Assembly (NCBI RefSeq): GCF_001618885.1
Contig: NZ_CP015114.1
Coordinates: 1,736,001 to 1,800,000 of the forward strand
DNA: 64,000 bases
Direction: 5' to 3'
From: Staphylococcus condimenti
GTDB taxonomy: Bacteria; Bacillota; Bacilli; Staphylococcales; Staphylococcaceae
The notes beneath the pieces are model-generated. The model did not search any database and had not been told where the DNA came from. It saw only the letters and a list, made by a program, of their open reading frames with translations. Positions 15,579-24,755 of this stretch are shown piece after piece (positions within the stretch are counted from its first letter, which is position 1; the number at the start of each line of letters is the position of its first letter). Position numbers and translations under genes: made by a program.

Positions 15579-17111
15579 ATGTCAATACCAACTCTTGTGG
15601 GTCATCAAACTGAGATTTTATATGTAGCTGATAATCAAAACATGGTTATCACTGGTAGTGCAGGATGTGGGAAATCATTATTAGCTATCTACAGAATATA
15701 TTGGCTCTCTAAGGTGTACCCTAATGATAGAATTGTTTTGCTTACATTTAATAAAGCGGTAAATCAAGATATGATTTCCAAAATAGAGCTTATTGCTGCA
15801 CAACGAAATGAAACAGTACCTAATAATTTGATTGTTAATACATATAATTTATTCATGAAAGAAATTTTAAATAAAATTTGTGATAATTTTCAGGAAGAAG
15901 AGTTATTACTTAATAAATATAAAGAAGGAAAGGGAGTTAAAAATTATAATCATTATAAGAAGAAAGTTAGACAGGTTGAACAAGCTGTAGACGAGATTAG
16001 TAAAAAGTATCCAGATGAATCTTCGTTTAAAAGACCTTATCAAACCTTTTCTGACGAAATATCGTGGCTGCAACAAATGGCAGTTAGTACTCTAGAAGAC
16101 TATGAAAAGATGGAGAGAATAGGAAGAAGAAGCACTAGAATAGATAGAAGTAAAAGAAAATATTTTTATGAAGTTTATGAAAAGTATTTAGAAAATAGAG
16201 AAGAAGACGATAGATATTATGACTTTGAGGATATCGGGAGTTTAATACGAACTTTATTAGAAAAAATTGAAGATCAAGATAAAAGAGAAAAGTTGATGTC
16301 TTTTAAATATATTCTTATCGATGAATTTCAAGATTTCACATCAGATATGTTAATGACTGTAAATGCTTTAAGTGATAAAAATGGCGCATTAGTGTTGTTA
16401 GGAGATATCAATCAGGGTGTATTCGGAAAGCGTATTTCTTTCAAATCGCTAGGTATTAATATGAATAGTTATAAGAAGTATAAATTGATTCAAAATTATA
16501 GAAATAGCCGTCCAATCAGTGAGTTAGCTGAAGAGATATCTAATTCACCATATTTTGACAAGAGTAATGAATTTTATGCAGAAGCTGAATTAGGAATCAG
16601 AAAAGGACAAGACCCAAAAATTATCCAATACAAAAATGAAGAAGAAGAGATGTCCAAAGTTTATCAATATATTAAAGCTGTGGAGACAAACTATAAAGAC
16701 GAAAGTGTATGTGTCATACTTCCAACGCATAAGTTTAAAGACTTTAAAGGTTTTATTGAAAAGCATGGTAATAATTTTAAAGAATATAGTTTAACTAATC
16801 ACGAAAGTAATATTGTCATTGGATCTTATAGACAAATTAAAGGGTTGGAATTTGATACGGTTATTATGCCTTTTTTAAGTAAAAAGACTTTTTTGGAAAG
16901 TTTAACGATTGACAATAATGAGCTTGATACGGATAAAGAAGATTTTGATCTTACTAATATAGGCACAGAAATACTAGAGAAATACATTGCGCAGTATTAT
17001 GTTGGTGTTACAAGAGCAAGAAATAAACTTATTATTTTATACTCAGGACAAATAACGCCATTATTAGACAACTCATCTTTTGAGAAATATAAAAAAGGGA
17101 GTGAAAATTAA
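15579..17111 (+). CDS. UvrD/Rep-like superfamily 1 helicase
   Basis: A 510-aa ATP-dependent helicase. Walker A is TGSAGCGKS near residues 26-34, Walker B is LIDEFQDF near 245-252, and motif VI is 'YVGVTRARNKLIILYSG' near 478-494. At 510 aa it is smaller than UvrD (about 720), lacking parts of the 1B/2B insertions, as in NERD-associated helicases. GAAGGGGAG precedes the ATG. Its TAA overlaps the ATG of darT1 by one base, so the genes form an operon. It probably unwinds or tracks along DNA as sensor or processor in the cassette (inference). Confidence 0.85.
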   Translation: MSIPTLVGHQTEILYVADNQNMVITGSAGCGKSLLAIYRIYWLSKVYPNDRIVLLTFNKAVNQDMISKIELIAAQRNETVPNNLIVNTYNLFMKEILNKICDNFQEEELLLNKYKEGKGVKNYNHYKKKVRQVEQAVDEISKKYPDESSFKRPYQTFSDEISWLQQMAVSTLEDYEKMERIGRRSTRIDRSKRKYFYEVYEKYLENREEDDRYYDFEDIGSLIRTLLEKIEDQDKREKLMSFKYILIDEFQDFTSDMLMTVNALSDKNGALVLLGDINQGVFGKRISFKSLGINMNSYKKYKLIQNYRNSRPISELAEEISNSPYFDKSNEFYAEAELGIRKGQDPKIIQYKNEEEEMSKVYQYIKAVETNYKDESVCVILPTHKFKDFKGFIEKHGNNFKEYSLTNHESNIVIGSYRQIKGLEFDTVIMPFLSKKTFLESLTIDNNELDTDKEDFDLTNIGTEILEKYIAQYYVGVTRARNKLIILYSGQITPLLDNSSFEKYKKGSEN

Positions 17112-17812
17112 TGGTTCAAGCAGTTGTGAAAAACCGTCATATTACTAGATTGTGCCATTTTACTAAATCCAAAAACCTGCCTTTTATTTTAGGTGAAGGG
17201 ATAGATAGTGATAATGGTATTTTAGCGAATAATTTTATTTCTGATACTTCATTTTTGAATAAAACTGATGAGAATAGATTTGATAATCACGAAGATTTTA
17301 TTTGTACATCGATTCAATATCCTAATTGCTATTATTTTTCTACTGTAGTTAAAAAGAATCAAACTGAAATATTTAATGAATGGACGATACTGGGAATCAG
17401 TCCTAAAATTATTGATGATTCTACAAAATTCTGTGCTGTAAATGCAGCTACTAAGGGTGGAAGAATGATTGGAAATGGTGCTGAAGCTTTTGAAGAAGTT
17501 TTTAGTGAAAGAGTAGAAGGAAAAAGAACTTTTATTAGGAATCAGAACTACCCAGACAATGTTCCTACTAACGTGCAAGCGGAGGTATTGATTTATAACA
17601 AAATACCTAAAGAAAATATTACAAGCCTTATTTTCCCCACAGAAGCAATTGCTGAAAAAGAATGTTTAAGATTGGAACTTTGTGGAGTTAATGTTTCCCA
17701 ATATGACATAATAGTATCAAGTGACTTGTTTGAAAAGAAAGAAATAGTACGATTATTACAATCAGGAAAAATACCTGAAGAAAAGGTGTTGAAATATAAA
17801 CAATATGGCTAA
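17111..17812 (+). CDS. darT1: DarT1-type DNA ADP-ribosyltransferase toxin (DUF4433)
   Basis: A 233-aa protein with the DarT layout. 'ITRLCHFTKSKNLPFILGEG' binds NAD+ near the N-terminus. 'SIQYPNCYYFS' follows in the middle, then 'FCAVNAATKGG'. 'QAEVLIY' supplies the catalytic Glu at residue 158. DarT enzymes attach ADP-ribose to single-stranded DNA bases: DarT2 to thymidine with a DarG macrodomain antitoxin, DarT1 to guanosine with a NADAR antitoxin. The NADAR gene next door argues for the DarT1 type. It overlaps the helicase by 1 base and the antitoxin by 8. Confidence 0.85.
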   Translation: MVQAVVKNRHITRLCHFTKSKNLPFILGEGIDSDNGILANNFISDTSFLNKTDENRFDNHEDFICTSIQYPNCYYFSTVVKKNQTEIFNEWTILGISPKIIDDSTKFCAVNAATKGGRMIGNGAEAFEEVFSERVEGKRTFIRNQNYPDNVPTNVQAEVLIYNKIPKENITSLIFPTEAIAEKECLRLELCGVNVSQYDIIVSSDLFEKKEIVRLLQSGKIPEEKVLKYKQYG

Positions 17813-18458
17813 TCGATTCGTTTATTATGTTGATCCAACAGACCATTTTAATTTTAAAAAAGCAGATGTTTCTTTTAAGTGGTTTCCTGGCTTTTCAAAA
17901 GAGCAAAAACAGAAAAGTATAAAAGAATTACATCAGCAATTTTTAAATCTAAATATTACAGATAAACTTCTTGAAGTATCGAGTAAATCGGAAAAAAGTA
18001 TAGGAGTTAAAGCGAGTGCTTTTAATTTAAAAATAAGTACAATTAAAGGGCATAATATTAGCGTTGAACAGATATTCCAATCTAGTAAAGTTTATAAAAA
18101 AGCGGGGAACCAAAATTATCTTTTAGAAGAGGGATATAATTCTAAAGAAATGAAACGAAAGTTAAGAGAAATTGATAAAGATGATTATATGATTAAATAT
18201 AGTAGTTTTCATCATGACTTCCCGTTAGAGCCTAAAACGCTCTTTTATAATTGGATATATATCAATGCTTTAAATCAAAATGAAGAAGTAGCAAAAGAAA
18301 TTTTAAAGTACGAGGCGTTTACAGATATAGAATTCAATCCAAAGCGCTCTTTTAATTGTCAGGCTGAAGCGTGTGCTATCTACGTTTCTTTAGTAAAACA
18401 AAAAAATTTAGAAGAAGCTTTGAAGAACATTAAAACCTTTGAAAGTATTGTATATTAA
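17805..18458 (+). CDS. DarT1-associated NADAR-type antitoxin
   Basis: A 217-aa protein that begins inside darT1 (8-base overlap). Characteristic stretches include 'FKWFPGFSKEQKQKSIKELH' (25-45), 'SAFNLKIS', 'SVEQIFQSSKVYKKAG', 'PLEPKTLFYNWIYINALNQN' and 'FTDIEFNPKRSFNCQAEACA'. I recognise these from the DarT1-associated NADAR antitoxin family. NADAR proteins remove ADP-ribose from guanine bases, so it should neutralise DarT1. The overlapping starts give tight translational coupling of toxin and antitoxin. Confidence 0.8.
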   Translation: MANRFVYYVDPTDHFNFKKADVSFKWFPGFSKEQKQKSIKELHQQFLNLNITDKLLEVSSKSEKSIGVKASAFNLKISTIKGHNISVEQIFQSSKVYKKAGNQNYLLEEGYNSKEMKRKLREIDKDDYMIKYSSFHHDFPLEPKTLFYNWIYINALNQNEEVAKEILKYEAFTDIEFNPKRSFNCQAEACAIYVSLVKQKNLEEALKNIKTFESIVY

Positions 18459-18584
18459 AAAGAATAAGTGCTATTTTGATTTCACTAGTATATTAAGATG
18501 ATATAAAAATTGTAAAAAACATACTCTTTCAACATATTTTATGTAATAATAAAAATGAATAAGATAACAAAGGGGTTATGTTGT

Positions 18585-19193
18585 ATGAGTGAGTTAATAG
18601 CAGCGTTAGTTGGTGCAGTTTTAGCATTGATTGGTACGATTATAGGAATTAAGATGCAATTTAAGAAGCAAGATGAAGATCGTGAAAAGGAGTATCATAA
18701 TGATTTAGTAAGTATGATTGATATTATGGTATTTAAAGCATCTAAAGTTAGAAACAATCAATTAGATTTTAATAACGCAAATCTTAGTAAAGAAGATACA
18801 ATTAATATTTACCAAGAAATTGAAGGAGATTATTTAGCACTAGATCAACAGCTTCAAACTTTAATCGTAATGATGAGTCATCATAGCGATAAATCTAATA
18901 GTGATATTCAAAAATTATTATCGAGTTACCAACCGTTAGAATACAGATATAACAAATTTAAGGTTGCACATAAAATTTATAGACAACAATTTGATGAAAA
19001 AGACTTCGATAAAAATGCAATTGCATTTTCAAAAAGAAAATTTGACGAAGCAGTGCATCGATTTATTTACAACATTAAAGATTTTTCAAAAGAACGCTAT
19101 AACCATGATATTTATGAACCTAAATTAAACGCGCTAGTCGATAAAGAAGATGCTAAAAAATATAGAGACTACAGCAAAGTATATAGTGGTTAA
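18585..19193 (+). CDS. membrane-anchored coiled-coil protein
   Basis: Starts at ATG 18585 after AAAGGGG; the upstream in-frame ATG has no ribosome binding site. One N-terminal membrane helix ('ELIAALVGAVLALIGTIIGI') is followed by about 175 charged, mainly helical residues facing the cytoplasm. About 202 aa. Family not recognised. It has its own promoter region (126-base gap after the NADAR gene) and a terminator. Similar single-helix anchors occur in phage-defence loci, but its link to the DarT1 cassette rests only on position. Confidence 0.65.
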   Translation: MSELIAALVGAVLALIGTIIGIKMQFKKQDEDREKEYHNDLVSMIDIMVFKASKVRNNQLDFNNANLSKEDTINIYQEIEGDYLALDQQLQTLIVMMSHHSDKSNSDIQKLLSSYQPLEYRYNKFKVAHKIYRQQFDEKDFDKNAIAFSKRKFDEAVHRFIYNIKDFSKERYNHDIYEPKLNALVDKEDAKKYRDYSKVYSG

Positions 19194-19225
19194 AAAGTAA
19201 GCAATTAATTATTTAAATACTTAAA

Positions 19226-19253
19226 ACGTCGTGTAGATGCACGGCGTTTTTTT
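19226..19253 (+). terminator. terminator after the coiled-coil gene
   Basis: ACGTCGTG...CACGGCGT stem followed by seven T. Confidence 0.8.
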
Positions 19254-19279
19254 AATGTAAGACTCTTAATGCACAATAC

Positions 19280-19325
19280 AAAAATAAAGCATCTCACAAT
19301 TTTAACGGATTAAAGATGATTTTAA
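19280..19325 (-). repeat. decayed third copy of the SprF-type terminator region
   Basis: AAAAATAAAGCATCTCACAA and the following 25 bases resemble the terminator hairpin segments of the two SprF-like RNAs at 12541-12585 and 12751-12796. The arm pairing is degraded and no promoter or toxin is seen. Confidence 0.4.
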
Positions 19326-19416
19326 CCATTATCTCACAAATGCTGCATAGTATTTTTAACCATTTTATTACAACCTAATATATTAAAAAGTGTAATATTA
19401 ATTTAAAAATGACAAA

Positions 19417-19447
19417 AAGCGGATACATCTCATAGATGCATCCGCTT
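19417..19447 (-). terminator. terminator of trhO
   Basis: AAGCGGATACATC...GATGCATCCGCTT, with TTTT beyond the stem on the minus strand. Confidence 0.85.
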
Positions 19448-19453
19448 CTCCTC

Positions 19454-20407
19454 TTACTGTTGAACTGTCTCTTTAAAGTTTTCTAAACGTCTTTCTTTTT
19501 CCTCATCGCTAATGTTGTGTTTAGCAACATAACGGTTGCGTTCATGTTCTGCACATTCTTTACAGCAAGCGCCTAAATAACGGTGTTCATTTTCTTCAGA
19601 AACTAAGATTTGTTTATTGCATTCCGGGTTGCTGCAATTGATATAACGTTCGCAAGGTGTACCATCGAACCATTCTTTACCGATGACTGTTTTTTCAACT
19701 TGGTTAACATCTACACTGATACGTTCATCAAAGACATACATTTTACCATCCCAAAGTTCACCTTTTGTTTCAGGATCTTTACCATAAGTTGCGATTCCGC
19801 CTTCAAGTTGCGCTACATCTTCAAAACCTTCTTTTAAAAGGAAGCCTGAGAATTTTTCACAACGGATACCGCCAGTACAATAAGTGACAATTTTTTTATC
19901 CATGAACATTTCTTTGTTTTCTTTAATCCAATCAGGTAAATCTCTGAAACGTGTAATGTTAGGGCGTACAGCGCCTCGGAAATGACCTAAATCAAATTCA
20001 TAGTCGTTACGTGCATCGATAACGATAGTTTCATCATCTTCTAAAGCTTCACGGAATTCAGAAGGTGACAAATATTTACCTGTTGTTTCACGTGGGTCGA
20101 TGTCGTTGTCTAAATCAAGCGCAACGATTTCTTTTCTAGGACGCACATGCATCTTTTTGAAAGCATGTTCTTCCGCTTCATCGATTTTGAAAGTGATATC
20201 TTTAAAACGTTCATCAGCACGCATATGTGCAATATATTTATCTGTATCTTCTTTTGTGCCGGATAAAGTACCGTTGATACCTTCAGTGGATACTAAAATA
20301 CGGCCTTTTAAGTTGTTCTCTTTACAAAATTCTAAATGCTCTGCAGCAAAAGTTTCGGGGTCATCGATTGTGACATATTTATAATATAACAATACTCTAT
20401 AATCCAT
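19454..20407 (-). CDS. trhO: tRNA uridine(34) hydroxylase, rhodanese-like
   Basis: A 317-aa cytoplasmic protein of the YceA/TrhO family, which hydroxylates tRNA U34 to 5-hydroxyuridine. The N-terminal acylphosphatase-like domain ('[14 protein letters not shown]', '[15 protein letters not shown]') is followed by a rhodanese domain with the active-site loop [11 protein letters not shown] (Cys near residue 182). A Cys-rich C-terminal region ('[10 protein letters not shown]', '[10 protein letters not shown]') completes it. GAGGAG precedes the ATG. Monocistronic. Confidence 0.93.
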   Translation of the reverse strand: MDYRVLLYYKYVTIDDPETFAAEHLEFCKENNLKGRILVSTEGINGTLSGTKEDTDKYIAHMRADERFKDITFKIDEAEEHAFKKMHVRPRKEIVALDLDNDIDPRETTGKYLSPSEFREALEDDETIVIDARNDYEFDLGHFRGAVRPNITRFRDLPDWIKENKEMFMDKKIVTYCTGGIRCEKFSGFLLKEGFEDVAQLEGGIATYGKDPETKGELWDGKMYVFDERISVDVNQVEKTVIGKEWFDGTPCERYINCSNPECNKQILVSEENEHRYLGACCKECAEHERNRYVAKHNISDEEKERRLENFKETVQQ

Positions 20408-20612
20408 AATTATTACTCCTCATATTCTCTATCATTATTTATTATAAAGGAAAAAGGGCAGACGTTAATGATGCAGAAGACTGATTTTAAACCTAAATGC
20501 ATCCATTTAATGCGTTATTCAAGCAATTTTCCATGTAATTCGCAAATTTTTCTCCTATCATATCTTAACAAAAAACACAAAAGATGCAATGCGGGGTGCT
20601 CAGATTCAACGC

Positions 20613-21548
20613 TTAATCAAACTTGCGAATATCTAATAAATACCAAGTGTAGTGGAGGATAACGAATATAACAACAACCGTCGCAAAAATAATTTCAATC
20701 ACTGCTAAAGACCAAATTATTTCCGGGGGAATAAAAGGCAATGATACATTTTGAGCAACACTGTACGTAGCAGATGCTGTTGTTACCCAAGGGAATGTGA
20801 GTGCTGCATAGGCTGGTGTAAAACGGTTAGTTAGAATCTTAGGAATAAAGCATAATGAAAATATGAACAACAGTTGAGACATTATAAAGAATAAATCTAT
20901 ATAAAGATAAGAATAATCTGTTTCATTCATTAAATAACCATTCAAACATAAAGCAGCAGGTGCACTTATAATCACAACCATCGGCAATTGCAGTCGTCCA
21001 TAATATTTCCATGATTGTTCAAGCACTATAATCGTAATGAGTGTTAAAAATGACATTGAGCCCATAACAATAGCAATATCTCCTATTATCTTATAAAAGT
21101 TCGGTGCTGATTCAGCAATAACACCTACCCCTACAAACATAACAAACCAACTGGTATTAGGCGGTGTGAATCGATCACGCGGGATATGGTAAATACAAAA
21201 AATTGCCATCATAATGACGTGCATCATAATCGCGCCAAACCATAAAATTGTTAAAAATGAAGAAGTGATGCCAAAAGACTGCTTAATAACAGCAAGCATA
21301 GTTATCAACATCATCGGCAAGGCTGGGAAAATTGCAAAGATGTTTGTGTTTTTCAATTCATTCACAATGTCTTTTGGGTAAATACAACTCTTTAATATAA
21401 ATAATGCGACACATAAACAACTGATGATAAAGGAAACTAACCCGGCAATAATCATATTTAAATGATAGAACAACGTACTTAACGTCATGACGCCGAGCGC
21501 TAATCCATTTATGGCCACAGGTACTTTGCGTAATATATGTAATAGCAT
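20613..21548 (-). CDS. TDT family (TehA/SLAC1-like) transporter
   Basis: A 311-aa protein with about ten hydrophobic segments. It opens with 'VPVAINGLALGVMTLSTLFY', close to the start of the tellurite-resistance/dicarboxylate transporter (TDT) family. 'PAYAALTFPWVTTASATYSV' matches the second half of the fold. Members are anion channels or exporters; the substrate here is unknown. No clear terminator is seen after the stop. Confidence 0.82.
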   Translation of the reverse strand: MLLHILRKVPVAINGLALGVMTLSTLFYHLNMIIAGLVSFIISCLCVALFILKSCIYPKDIVNELKNTNIFAIFPALPMMLITMLAVIKQSFGITSSFLTILWFGAIMMHVIMMAIFCIYHIPRDRFTPPNTSWFVMFVGVGVIAESAPNFYKIIGDIAIVMGSMSFLTLITIIVLEQSWKYYGRLQLPMVVIISAPAALCLNGYLMNETDYSYLYIDLFFIMSQLLFIFSLCFIPKILTNRFTPAYAALTFPWVTTASATYSVAQNVSLPFIPPEIIWSLAVIEIIFATVVVIFVILHYTWYLLDIRKFD

Positions 21549-21630
21549 ACTTTATAACCTCTTTAAATTTATCTCTCTAGTGTAAGTTTATATGAATAAC
21601 GTCTCATATAGAAGACTTGAGCAAAATAAA

Positions 21631-21662
21631 AAGAATCACCTTGTTATTCAAAGTGATTCTTC
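21631..21662. terminator. terminator after the Pro/Gln-rich gene
   Basis: AAGAATCAC...GTGATTCTT with A/T tracts on both sides. Confidence 0.8.
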
Positions 21663-21670
21663 TCATTTGT

Positions 21671-22201
21671 TTAATGTCCGTTAGATTGATTAGGTTCAGC
21701 TTGTTTTTGAGGTGCAGGCTGTGTTTTTTGTACGGGTGTATTATTTTGATTTTGTGTTTGATTTTGTTGTGGTTGTGCAGGTTGTTGAGGCTGCTTAGGT
21801 TGTGCTTGAGATGGTGCAGGTTGTGTTGGTGCTGCTTTTGGTTTTTCAGCTTCTTTAGGTGTTTGACGCGTTGTTTCAGTACGTTGAGTCTGTTCTTGTT
21901 TAGGTGCAACATAATAAGAACGTTGCTGTGTTTGTTGGCTTTGACTCGTATCTTGCTGATATTGTGTCGTGTCTTCTTGAGTTGGTTCGTCAACTCGTTT
22001 TGTTTCAACTTTTTTCTTTTTATCTGATTTATCTTTGTCGGCTTTGTTGTCTTTAGCGTCTTTCTTTTCATAATATTTCAGAGCACTTGCTTGATCACTC
22101 TTCATATATTTTTGATACGCAATCACACCGCTTACGGCGATACCTGTAATTAACAAGGCTGTAACAACAACCGCTGCTATTCTTTTAAATGCTTGTCCCA
22201 T
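21671..22201 (-). CDS. membrane-anchored Pro/Gln-rich protein
   Basis: A 176-aa protein. The N-terminal hydrophobic helix (residues 9-31) is a membrane anchor or uncleaved signal. A Lys/Asp-rich segment (45-68) and a long low-complexity tail rich in Gln, Pro and Thr (75-176) follow. The tail is probably extracytoplasmic and may cross the wall as a spacer. AAGGAG precedes the ATG. No enzymatic domain or sorting signal. The other frames across this stretch stay open only because of its biased composition. Confidence 0.75.
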   Translation of the reverse strand: MGQAFKRIAAVVVTALLITGIAVSGVIAYQKYMKSDQASALKYYEKKDAKDNKADKDKSDKKKKVETKRVDEPTQEDTTQYQQDTSQSQQTQQRSYYVAPKQEQTQRTETTRQTPKEAEKPKAAPTQPAPSQAQPKQPQQPAQPQQNQTQNQNNTPVQKTQPAPQKQAEPNQSNGH

Positions 22202-22399
22202 GCGTAGCGACTCCTTATATCATGTTTAATCGTGGTGCTGTCTTCAATATACATAATCATTTTATAGAATAGAGATAAACATTTCCACTGATTTAAAGTA
22301 ATTTTTTGAAAAGATCGTTGAAACATACAAGCGTTATGAAATATTGTCGTCATTTTAAGTGGAGATATTGTATGATAAAAGAAAAAATGAGGTACATCT

Positions 22400-23254
22400 A
22401 TGATTAAACTTACAGATTTTATAACAACACCCAATATAAAGCGCACTAAAATTAAATTTAATATGAATGCCAGCGATATAACAAAACGCGCTTGGGACTT
22501 TCTTTTAGAAGACCATCCAGGATGGATAGAACTTAATGCGTGGAAAACTAAACAGACGAATAATAATCTGAATCATGCAGACTACTTGATTGCTCTAGCG
22601 CAGTATTATCCGTACGGGCCTGAGTATTTCGTATTTGGCGGCTTATACAAGGTTGAAAAAATAATTCCGGAAGTTTTTGATAAACCAGGTTATAAACTGA
22701 CTCTAATGAATGAATATCAAGAATATATCAAACGGTTAATCATTAAAATAGACCGCCCTATAGGAAGGGATGTCTATAATCGCTTGTACAGCAATGTTCA
22801 AGCACAATTGAATCCTGAAGTGTATGAAATTGTGCCTAATGTAAAATTGGGACATTTTCCTGGTTATCAAAATATTTGTATGACGCATAAAGAATTAAAA
22901 CAAATTGTGGAACGTAATGAACCGAGCTGGCAAGAAGCACTCAGTTATGTAAAAGGTGTATATGTGATTACAGATATGCATAATGGACAACTTTATATCG
23001 GTTCAGCTTCAGGCAATACTGATGGGATTTGGCAAAGATGGGCAGGATATGCACACCCAAACAATTTAACTGGAGGAAATAAAGCGTTTTTAAAAATATT
23101 AGAAGATAAAGGATCTAAGTATATTACTGATAACTTTCAGTATTCCATTATTGAGATTTTTGATACTAAAACAAAAGTGGAAACGATATTGGAGCGTGAA
23201 AATTATTGGAAGAATGTATTTAAAACGAAAGATTTCGGGATGAATCATAATTAA
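22400..23254 (+). CDS. GIY-YIG nuclease family protein
   Basis: A 284-aa protein. The C-terminal half (from about residue 190) carries a GIY-YIG-like domain: 'GVYVITDMHNGQLYIGSASG', then 'GIWQRWAGYAH' with the catalytic-type Arg, then Glu residues near 'ERENYWKNVF'. The N-terminal half (1-170) is not recognised and may bind DNA or another ligand. No mobile-element signs surround it, so a free-standing homing role is not supported. The ATG follows GAGGTAC. Confidence 0.8.
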   Translation: MIKLTDFITTPNIKRTKIKFNMNASDITKRAWDFLLEDHPGWIELNAWKTKQTNNNLNHADYLIALAQYYPYGPEYFVFGGLYKVEKIIPEVFDKPGYKLTLMNEYQEYIKRLIIKIDRPIGRDVYNRLYSNVQAQLNPEVYEIVPNVKLGHFPGYQNICMTHKELKQIVERNEPSWQEALSYVKGVYVITDMHNGQLYIGSASGNTDGIWQRWAGYAHPNNLTGGNKAFLKILEDKGSKYITDNFQYSIIEIFDTKTKVETILERENYWKNVFKTKDFGMNHN

Positions 23255-23329
23255 AGTGTAAATGTTTAATCTAAAATTAAAGTGGTATAAAATTTATAGC
23301 CAACAAATCTAAAAGCGAGGTTGATAAAC

Positions 23330-23605
23330 ATGGCAGAAATTAAACAAGGTAACAATAAGTTTTACGTTGGAGATTCTGAAGAGCAGCCGGAAGCAGAGAT
23401 TACGTACGTATCAGCTGGCGAAGATAAAATTGATGTAAACCATACTGGTGTCAGCGGAAGTTTAGAAGGACAAGGTATCGGTACTCAATTAGTTAAAAGA
23501 GTTGTAGAATATGCGAAAGAAAATAATTTAAAAATTATCCCGTCTTGTCCATTTGCGAAAAAAGTAATTGAAGAAACGCCTGAATTCCAAGACGTTTTAG
23601 CATAA
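23330..23605 (+). CDS. small GNAT-type N-acetyltransferase
   Basis: A 91-aa protein of the short YjdJ/GNAT_2 type: 'VSGSLEGQGIGTQLVKRVVE' provides the acetyl-CoA-binding Gly-rich loop and 'IPSCPFAKKVIE' the conserved C-terminal motif. The ATG at 23330 is chosen over the TTG at 23321 because GCGAGG lies about 10 bases upstream. Substrate unknown. Confidence 0.85.
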   Translation: MAEIKQGNNKFYVGDSEEQPEAEITYVSAGEDKIDVNHTGVSGSLEGQGIGTQLVKRVVEYAKENNLKIIPSCPFAKKVIEETPEFQDVLA

Positions 23606-23635
23606 AGGAAGTCTAGAGGGAGTCTAAAGACAGAT

Positions 23636-23677
23636 GGCTGTCCCAGCGCATTTATTAGTGCTGGGACAGCCTTTTTA
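23636..23677 (+). terminator. terminator after the GNAT gene
   Basis: Near-perfect GGCTGTCCCAGC...GCTGGGACAGCC stem plus TTTTT. Confidence 0.92.
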
Positions 23678-23681
23678 TATA

Positions 23682-24599
23682 TTATATCTCTTCTAAATTA
23701 TTTTCGATTTCTGTGCGGCGGTCTTCAAGGAAGTCAGGCAAAGAAAGTGACTTTCCTAAGTTTTCGACTTTTGTATCTACTGTGAAACCAGGTGCTTCAG
23801 TCGCAAACTCATACATAATTTTATTATGGCGATAGTAAAGTGATTTAAAGAAATAGCGATCAATAATGCCAGTATTGCTGTCTGGAAGTTGATTGATTCT
23901 TTGACGTATGTCTTCTAAATCTTCATCGGTAGGAACACTGACCGCAATATGATGGACATAGCCTCTGCCAGGTTTTACACGTTCTCCGCTATCTTCGACT
24001 AAAACAAAGTTAGAATAAATGCCTTCTGAATCTAGTGTATAAACATCTTCAGCTAACGGTTGATAGCCTAGTATATCAACTAGGAAGTCTGCGGTAGGTC
24101 TTGTATCTCGCAATCGCAATTCTACTGGTCCCATGCCTAGTATCTGTACATTTTCTGGTATATCTGAATAAGGATTGTGTTGCCAAACTTCAGGGGTTTT
24201 ATGATTGTGATTATCTATTAAAATGAGTTCTAATCCATCTGGATCTTGAAACGTAAGTGCTTGTTGTCCCAAATACGTTGTAGCATTAGTCTGTATTTCG
24301 TAATGATTCAAACGTTCTTCAAAGAAATCTAAAGCGTGTTTATCAGGTACAAGCAAAGCAATACGTGCAATACTGTTTGTGCCTGGATGATGTTTTCCTA
24401 AATTAGGCATCTCAAAAAATGTTAATAAAGTTCCAGGTGTTCCTGTTTGATCTCCATAAAATAAATGGTACATCGTAGGATTATCTTGGTTCACGGTTTT
24501 TTCAACTAAACGAAGCCCTAAAATTTCAGTATAAAAATATTTGTTTTGACGCGCGTCTTTTGTGTACATAGAAATGTGATGATGTCCTGTGATTGGCAT
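23682..24599 (-). CDS. VOC-family ring-cleaving dioxygenase (MhqO/MhqE-like)
   Basis: A 305-aa protein made of two vicinal-oxygen-chelate domains. Domain 1 begins 'GHHHISMYTKDARQNKYFYT' and domain 2 contains 'GYVHHIAVSVPTDED'. Metal-binding His residues are in the expected strand positions, with Glu in 'QDPDGLELILID' and 'KIMYEFATE'. Related proteins in Bacillus and Staphylococcus belong to quinone-stress regulons; no MhqR-type regulator is adjacent here. Monocistronic. Confidence 0.85.
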   Translation of the reverse strand: MPITGHHHISMYTKDARQNKYFYTEILGLRLVEKTVNQDNPTMYHLFYGDQTGTPGTLLTFFEMPNLGKHHPGTNSIARIALLVPDKHALDFFEERLNHYEIQTNATTYLGQQALTFQDPDGLELILIDNHNHKTPEVWQHNPYSDIPENVQILGMGPVELRLRDTRPTADFLVDILGYQPLAEDVYTLDSEGIYSNFVLVEDSGERVKPGRGYVHHIAVSVPTDEDLEDIRQRINQLPDSNTGIIDRYFFKSLYYRHNKIMYEFATEAPGFTVDTKVENLGKSLSLPDFLEDRRTEIENNLEEI

Positions 24600-24755
24600 A
24601 CTATCCCTCTTTTCCAGTCTATATTAAGTATAAAAAGTATACTTAAATCATATAACTATTTAGAAGGAAGGTAAAGCTATAAGCTTATCTTTAAATCTGT
24701 TTCTTTAAGAATTATTGGAATCTATGATATAACGGGTATAAGGAGAGAAATATAC

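Noticed and set aside
20468-20662. 64-aa plus-strand frame between trhO and the TDT gene
   Set aside because: Overlaps the TDT gene end in antisense, Cys/Asn-rich with no family resemblance; the AAAAGGG before it is probably chance.
21604-22071. Other-frame proteins over the Pro/Gln-rich gene (Lys/His/Asn-rich and Leu/Cys/Arg-rich)
   Set aside because: Low-complexity shadows of the gene at 21671-22201, which has a signal anchor and a proper ribosome binding site.
22177-22446. 89-aa minus-strand frame between the Pro/Gln-rich and GIY-YIG genes
   Set aside because: Runs antisense through the GIY-YIG promoter and start; no ribosome site and no family.
22400-23254. Free-standing homing endonuclease (GIY-YIG)
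   Set aside because: No intron, intein or interrupted gene at the site; the N-terminal half does not look like a homing enzyme DNA-binding region.
23682-24599. Quinone-stress mhq operon
   Set aside because: Only the dioxygenase-like gene is present; no MhqR or partner hydrolase adjoins it.
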